Below, piece after piece: positions 59,085 to 64,000 of a stretch of DNA of 64,000 bases. The stretch spans positions 4,286,972 to 4,350,971 of the forward strand of contig JAQFVV010006199.1 of NCBI GenBank assembly GCA_028023455.1, in the 5' to 3' direction. The first letter of the stretch is position 1; the number at the start of each line of letters is the position of its first letter. The DNA comes from Epiperipatus broadwayi. Taxonomy: Eukaryota; Onychophora; Udeonychophora; Euonychophora; Peripatidae. The notes under the pieces were generated by a model, which was given only the letters and a program-made list of their open reading frames with translations, made no database searches and was not told where the DNA came from. The position numbers were made by a program, and so were the translations under genes.

Positions 59085-59410
59085 CTGCCTAAATAAATTT
59101 TCTAGGTTCAAATGCCTAGTGGTGCCCTGTAGTGCAGTTACGTTAAGACTCTTTTCTTCCGGACCATTATAATTTATATATATAAACTGTTTCATAAATG
59201 CTGATTGTAGAGTTAGTATTTAGATCTAGTTTTTAGTCTTCCTACCCTTTACTGAGGTGAGCCAACTAGCTCGAAACCATGGTCTAAAGGTTGGAGACAA
59301 TGAAAGAGATATTGAATTCTATCTCTCTAAGTATTTATGTAAACAAAAGCTTGTTAGAAGCTATTGGTAAAGCTCCATCTAGTGATCATAAAATGCAAGC
59401 TAAGAGCAAG
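59085..59410 (+). repeat. Half copy of a fold-back family with hammerhead-like core
   Basis: 59245-59385 resembles the right arm of 59520-59918: ACTGAGGTGAGCCAACTAGC then TCGAAACCATGGTCT, and later AAAGCTTGTTAGAAGCTATTGGTA. The start (TTTCTAGGTTCA... GGTGCCCTG) matches a fragment at 30165-30215. Not coding. Confidence 0.5.
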
Positions 59411-59519
59411 TTACGAAATTTATAACTTGTTTTGTTTATCATATATATATATATAAAGCAATAAAGCAAGTCATATACAGCATGACATTGCTTTTATGAG
59501 CTTAAATTTACAAATATGT

Positions 59520-59918
59520 AATATAGAGAGCATACCAATAGGTCAAACAAACTCTTAATTGATAAGTGCAGTAAGAGAAAATATTTAAAATCTCTATTTG
59601 GAACATTCCTATCTCCAAACCAATTGGTTTTTAGCTTTTAGCTCATCTCAGTGAGGAGCTAGAATATTCAGACACTCTGGAACATTCCCATCCCCAGACC
59701 AATTGGTTTCAAGCTTTTGGCTCACCTCAGTGAGGAGCTAGAATATTCAGACACTCCTCACTAGTATCTGAATATTCTGGCTTCTCACTGAGGTGAGCCA
59801 AAAGCTTGAAACCAATTGGTCTGGGAATGGAATTGTTCCAGATAGAGATTTTAAATATTTTTTTTTACTGCATTTATCAATTAAGAGCTTGTTTGAGCTA
59901 TTGGTATGCTCTGTATAT
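59520..59918. mobile_element. Fold-back element with long inverted arms
   Basis: Left end AATATAGAGAGCATACCAAT and right end ATTGGTATGCTCTGTATATT are inverted; arms continue through TCTTAATTGATAAGTGCAGT and ACCAATTGGTTTCAAGCTTTTGG. The left arm holds an extra copy of about 95 bp (59603-59675 and 59676-59755), so it is longer than the right. A short (CA)n/(TA)n run follows at 59922-59958. Confidence 0.7.
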
Positions 59919-61059
59919 TACACACACGCACACACACACATATATATATACACACACACATAAGGGTACACAACATATATCATAGGTAGGACTTAGTTTT
60001 TTTTAATTTATACTTATTATGTTGTCTTAAACTAGAAGGGTGAATTTAATTTAAAGTTTTTTTAAAAACAATTCTTTAAGAAAAGTAAATAAATGAACTC
60101 ATATCAGTCATCTGTTATACTTATGTCTTGTTTATTTTCGAAATTCTAATCAATTTTTACACAAGAATTTAATTTAAAAATACTCATATAACTTAATAAA
60201 TGTCCAAAAATGAATAAATCCATATTTAAATATTTATATTGCATTGTATTATTTAGTATATTGATTCTCCAGAATAGCACATGAATTAATATTCTAAATT
60301 CTTAATGAGTAAAATAAAATTAGAAATTTGCTTGGTTTGTTGAGTGGAACTATATATTCAACTTGTTTCATGTTTTACAAATGATAGATAATTTTATAAA
60401 CAACTAATTTGGAGATGATAGAATTATAGAGCAAAAAAAAGGGGGATACCATAAATGCAAACTATATAAATATTTCCTGCTATTTACTGTGAATTCAGTT
60501 ATATTGTAACATTAAAATTTACTAATTGAGTAAAATAAACAAGAACACTAAAAACTGAAATACATAAATTATAAAATAGCTCCCATTGATTGATCAGGAT
60601 ATCATAACTAAAATACTAAAAATGATGAATAATGTGAATTAATTTCTTAAAATTATGAAGTATTACGTAATCAATTGATAAACTAGAAGGCCTGGTATTT
60701 TCAGTTGCCAGTGCATCACATTGTTTTGATTCACATTTTCAATTGGGATGTTTTCATTTCATTACAAATCAATTTATGAAAAGTATTGCATATTTTGTCT
60801 TAGAAGTATATATATATATAAGAATTGATTTTACTATATGCTATATACGTATATAATAATTAATAAGTTTTATTAAAATAAGTTTTATTAAATGAAATAG
60901 ACAATAAGAAAGGAATTTTGTAATTTAAATTTTGGTACGCTACTGGTTAGTTGTATTAAAGATAAGCGCTCCTGATTAGAAACTAATCAATGCAGTTAGA
61001 TTAAAAGTGCTGATTTCTAAAAGTAGACAATAGCCGAGAATTTATTGGTTTCTGCAATA
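59919..61059. other. Unclassified A+T-rich spacer
   Basis: Only simple repeats near 59922-59958 and 60805-60820; no gene. Confidence 0.5.
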
Positions 61060-62435
61060 TTCCTTATCAAGAATAATAAGGGATGTGATGTGATGCACTG
61101 TGACTTCTCCTTAAATGGAGTCAGGAATCTCTCAGCAGCTATGTCCAGAGAAACCTGTTAGCCACTTTATCTTTCTTTTTCATTGTCCACCCTAAGTTTT
61201 CCCATAATCTGCTCCATCCCATTTCCACAATATAATCTTTGTCAACTCCATGACCTTCATATCTAAATTCCTCCTTATCTTTTCTCAAACCTAACATAAA
61301 AACCAATAACTCACTTTCTATATAATCACTTTGTTCATATTTAATCTTCCATCACTTCATTATTTGTACCCTTTCTGCTTCCAAGCATTTACATTGAAGT
61401 AACAGATGCCTAATATTTTCTATGCCTTTCTTACACAACTTGCAGACTAAATCACCCATATTTTTCCATTTACATGTATATTCCCTTGTTGCTAAAGATC
61501 CCATTCGAGCCTTAAACAATAAATTGCTTTCCTTACTATTATCATAAATTAACTCACACCCAGTGTTCGGTTTACTTCTATATATATTTAAACTCATTTT
61601 ACTCTCCATACTAGTTCTCCATCTCTCCCACTCCCTATTCTTTATTAATGCATCTATTCTTCTATCCCACTCCTTACCACTATAACACTCAACAATCCTC
61701 CTAACACAATCATCCTACCTTTTCTACAAGTATACTGACATAACTTCTTTATCCAAATCTTCTGCATACCACATTATCTTTCTCACCCATCTTGTTGCCT
61801 GCCCTTTACTTGTAATCCAATTAAATACTATATTGGCTATTCTTTTATTATTTATAAACTGGAATCTACTGAACATTTTCAATTTGCTTTTTGCATCCCT
61901 CATATAAAAACTTGACCATCCCATTTCTCTTTGAATTGCCTCCTTTGCTATCCACACCTCAGCATCTAATGCATGTCTTCCTACTTCCCTTTGTACTTTT
62001 TCTAAGCAGTCTAATACCCCTTTACTAATACATAATGCATCATTGCCATATGTTAACCCTGCTACTGCCACTCCATTCCATACAATTCTAACTACATCAT
62101 ATTTATTATATGAAAACACTGTTAATTTCTTTATCAATCCCTTTCTCTTCTTTGCTTCATTTATCAATTTTTTCTCCCATTCATCCAAGCAATTTTTCTT
62201 ATTACTCAAGATGATTCCCAAATAACTATATCTATTCACCACACTTAACTTTATATCCCCCAATAACAAATCTTTGTCTTCTCTTTTCCCAGTATTCACC
62301 ACCATCATTATATTTGATTTTTCCACACTAAATTTAATCCCCATATCTTTACCCACCCTTGCACATGTCCTCAGCATAACTTCCATATCTTCTCTTCTTT
62401 CTGCACACAAAAAGACATCATCTGCAAAAAAAAAG
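61060..62435 (-). mobile_element. 5'-truncated LINE retrotransposon
   Basis: Coding part 62435-61139 and a short 3' untranslated part to about 61060 (GACATAGCTGCTGAGAGATT, then a G/A-rich end). Truncation lies within the reverse transcriptase, as is common for LINEs; upstream of 62435 the sequence changes character. No poly-A tail is seen. Confidence 0.75.
61139..62435 (-). pseudogene. LINE reverse transcriptase, C-terminal half, with in-frame stops
   Basis: The frame opens with FFFADDVFLCAERREDME, the FADD catalytic box of a non-LTR reverse transcriptase, and continues GIKFSVEKSNIMMV and YSYLGIILSN (thumb). After the conserved LTYGNDALCISKGVLD region come two stops at 61724-61726 and 61715-61717. 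The same frame then resumes (DDCVRRIVECYSGKEWDRR) into CKLCKKGIENIRHLLLQC, a C-X2-C-X8-H-X4-C motif at 61492-61412, as in the C-termini of many LINE proteins. It passes another stop at 61352 and ends at 61139. No frameshift is needed. The protein would copy the LINE RNA at a nicked target; this fragment cannot. Confidence 0.8.
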
Positions 62436-64000
62436 ACCCGAACAAAAAATAACTACGCAGCACTTGCAGCGGGGAACTTACTGATTGACATGAAAATCAA
62501 GAGTATTAAATTAGCAACGGAAAAAACCCAGTGAACTCCACCACTGAAGGTGAAAAAGTGGACTTAGGAACTTTGCAGGCCACACTGGTCTATATTATGT
62601 TTTTCATATGCCTTCATGGTCAGCGATCGTAAGTTAAAGATAACCATATTCTAGTTTATATATGTAATATTAACTATCCGACTAATAATTCTAATTAAAC
62701 TATTTTGTTTAATCATTTTGGTTTCTGCTTGTCTATTTTATTTGATTGTTAAGCCGAGTGAGTGGCTGTACACAGCAGAAAAATACTAACTGATAAACCC
62801 TTTTTTTAATTACTTAGAAGTGTTATGATTGGAAAATGCAATTGAGAATTTTTAAAAAAATGTTTTATATTTTTTCATCAGTATATTTTCATCTTAAAAA
62901 TGACTAAAGATTTTTCTCCACCTTTCGATCAATTAAATTTTTGTGTCATTTTAAATTGATATTTTTGTTTGAGTGTATGTTTTCAAACAACAAATTTGTC
63001 TAATAAAACGTTTTGATTTATTACAACAGATATGTAAAGATCTTTTTCAGCAAATGTAATGAATACAAAATCCTATTTCATTCAACAATTTTTAATAATA
63101 TTGCCATGGACATTGCTTTAAATCGTTTATTGAAATAGGACTATTCTTCATATTATTCTTTCATGGAAACTATCATTAAGAAACCATTGCCTACTAAAAT
63201 TTTTACTTTCGCATAATATAATATTATTTAATATATGTGGCAATTTGAGATTAAATTTCAAATGTGCTGTTTTATCTTTCCGCTATATTAATAATTATGG
63301 AAATAAACTTTGGTCAATTTTACAAATTTGTATATTTAAAAAAAAGAAAATTTTTAAAAACCTCAACTATTATAGGGTATTTGTCAAAAGAAAAAAAAAT
63401 GATTTGAGGACTTTAAAATAATCAATTAATCTTTCTAAAACAGGAAATAACCATAGTCAGAGAGTCTTGATATGTCTGAGAAGAAATTTGTAGTTACTAT
63501 AGACAAAATTACAAATATCTTTTATTGCTCAACCATTGCAATATAGATGTTTTGTCAATTACATTTTGAAAATCACTTGAAAAAACAATCTGCAGCATCA
63601 ATATATACTGCACAAAAGATTTCAATTATCAATTTTTTTAATAGAATCACACAGTTTTGCTACAACAATTTTCATGCCTTTTTGGGTTTTTTTACCACCA
63701 AAATTTATGTTTATATTAATATCTGATAGAACTGCATTTTAATAATAAATAGAATTTACTGATAACTTGAAAATATGGTTATTAATTAAAATAGATATTT
63801 TATATAATAAACAAGTTGACTAAATAAATATGTTCGGTTTACTTAATGAAATAAACTCATCTTTCATTAGGATATGAAATCCACCAACATAGAAAACAGC
63901 AGTTATTGGTTTGTTGTATAAATAATCAAGAAATTGTAGTAGATAAATAATCACACTAAAGTTACTGAGTAATCTATTACTATAATAAATAAGAGCTGTT
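62436..64000. other. Unclassified sequence to the window end
   Basis: 62436-62640 is less A+T-rich (AACTACGCAGCACTTGCAGC, GAACTTTGCAGGCC) and may be a fragment of another repeat; the plus frame 62274-62534 crosses the LINE boundary and is a shadow. 62640-64000 is A+T-rich with nothing recognised. Confidence 0.45.

Overview
The window reads as intergenic or intronic DNA from an invertebrate animal. It is very A+T-rich (about three quarters or more by eye), has long tracts without open frames, many (AT)n runs and one long (AAT)n run, and nearly every recognisable gene belongs to a transposable element. No complete host gene, rRNA, genuine tRNA gene, operon or CRISPR array is supported. The mixture (ZMYM/TTF-finger hAT, Penelope-like elements, RTE-type LINE, Gypsy-like gag with short coiled-coil repeats, many fold-back MITEs) fits an arthropod, perhaps a chelicerate, but other invertebrates are possible.

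Layout. 1-663: truncated piggyBac-like MITE with a TTAA end. 3.8-9.2 kb: a dispersed repeat with a tRNA-like end, a fold-back element and two decayed Penelope-like (PLE) 3' ends in opposite orientations. 11,463-18,225: a hAT element with an 8-bp TSD, transposase on the minus strand, broken by frameshifts and stops and by a 2.2 kb PLE with an 18-bp target duplication. That PLE has two 788-bp inverted arms, each with a GIY-YIG nuclease region, a tRNA-like sequence and a hammerhead-like motif. 20.4-23.1 kb: decayed RTE-type LINE on the minus strand. 23.5-41.2 kb: mostly fold-backs, possible solo LTRs, a microsatellite and unclassified sequence. 36.4-37.4 kb holds the only weak host-exon candidates.

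41,539-50,395 is the most unusual object: a minus-strand LTR retroelement with two ~2.46 kb LTRs, a clear primer-binding site, and a ~3.9 kb interior with a gag-like coiled-coil ORF (461 aa) and a second 159-aa ORF, but no visible protease, reverse transcriptase or integrase. Near the end abutting the primer-binding site, its LTR repeats the LTR-terminus/primer-site junction several times. 52,331-56,634 looks like a solo LTR of ~4.3 kb with a minus-strand core promoter. 58,060-58,825 is a complete second copy of the piggyBac-like MITE, inverted relative to the copy at the window start. 59.1-59.9 kb holds a fold-back family, and 61.1-62.4 kb a 5'-truncated LINE with an FADD box and a C-terminal CCHC motif.

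The genes do not form a pathway. They are layers of mobile DNA: the PLE invaded an older hAT, and three LTR-like units lie against (AT)n tracts. The non-autonomous LTR element would need enzymes from elsewhere to move.
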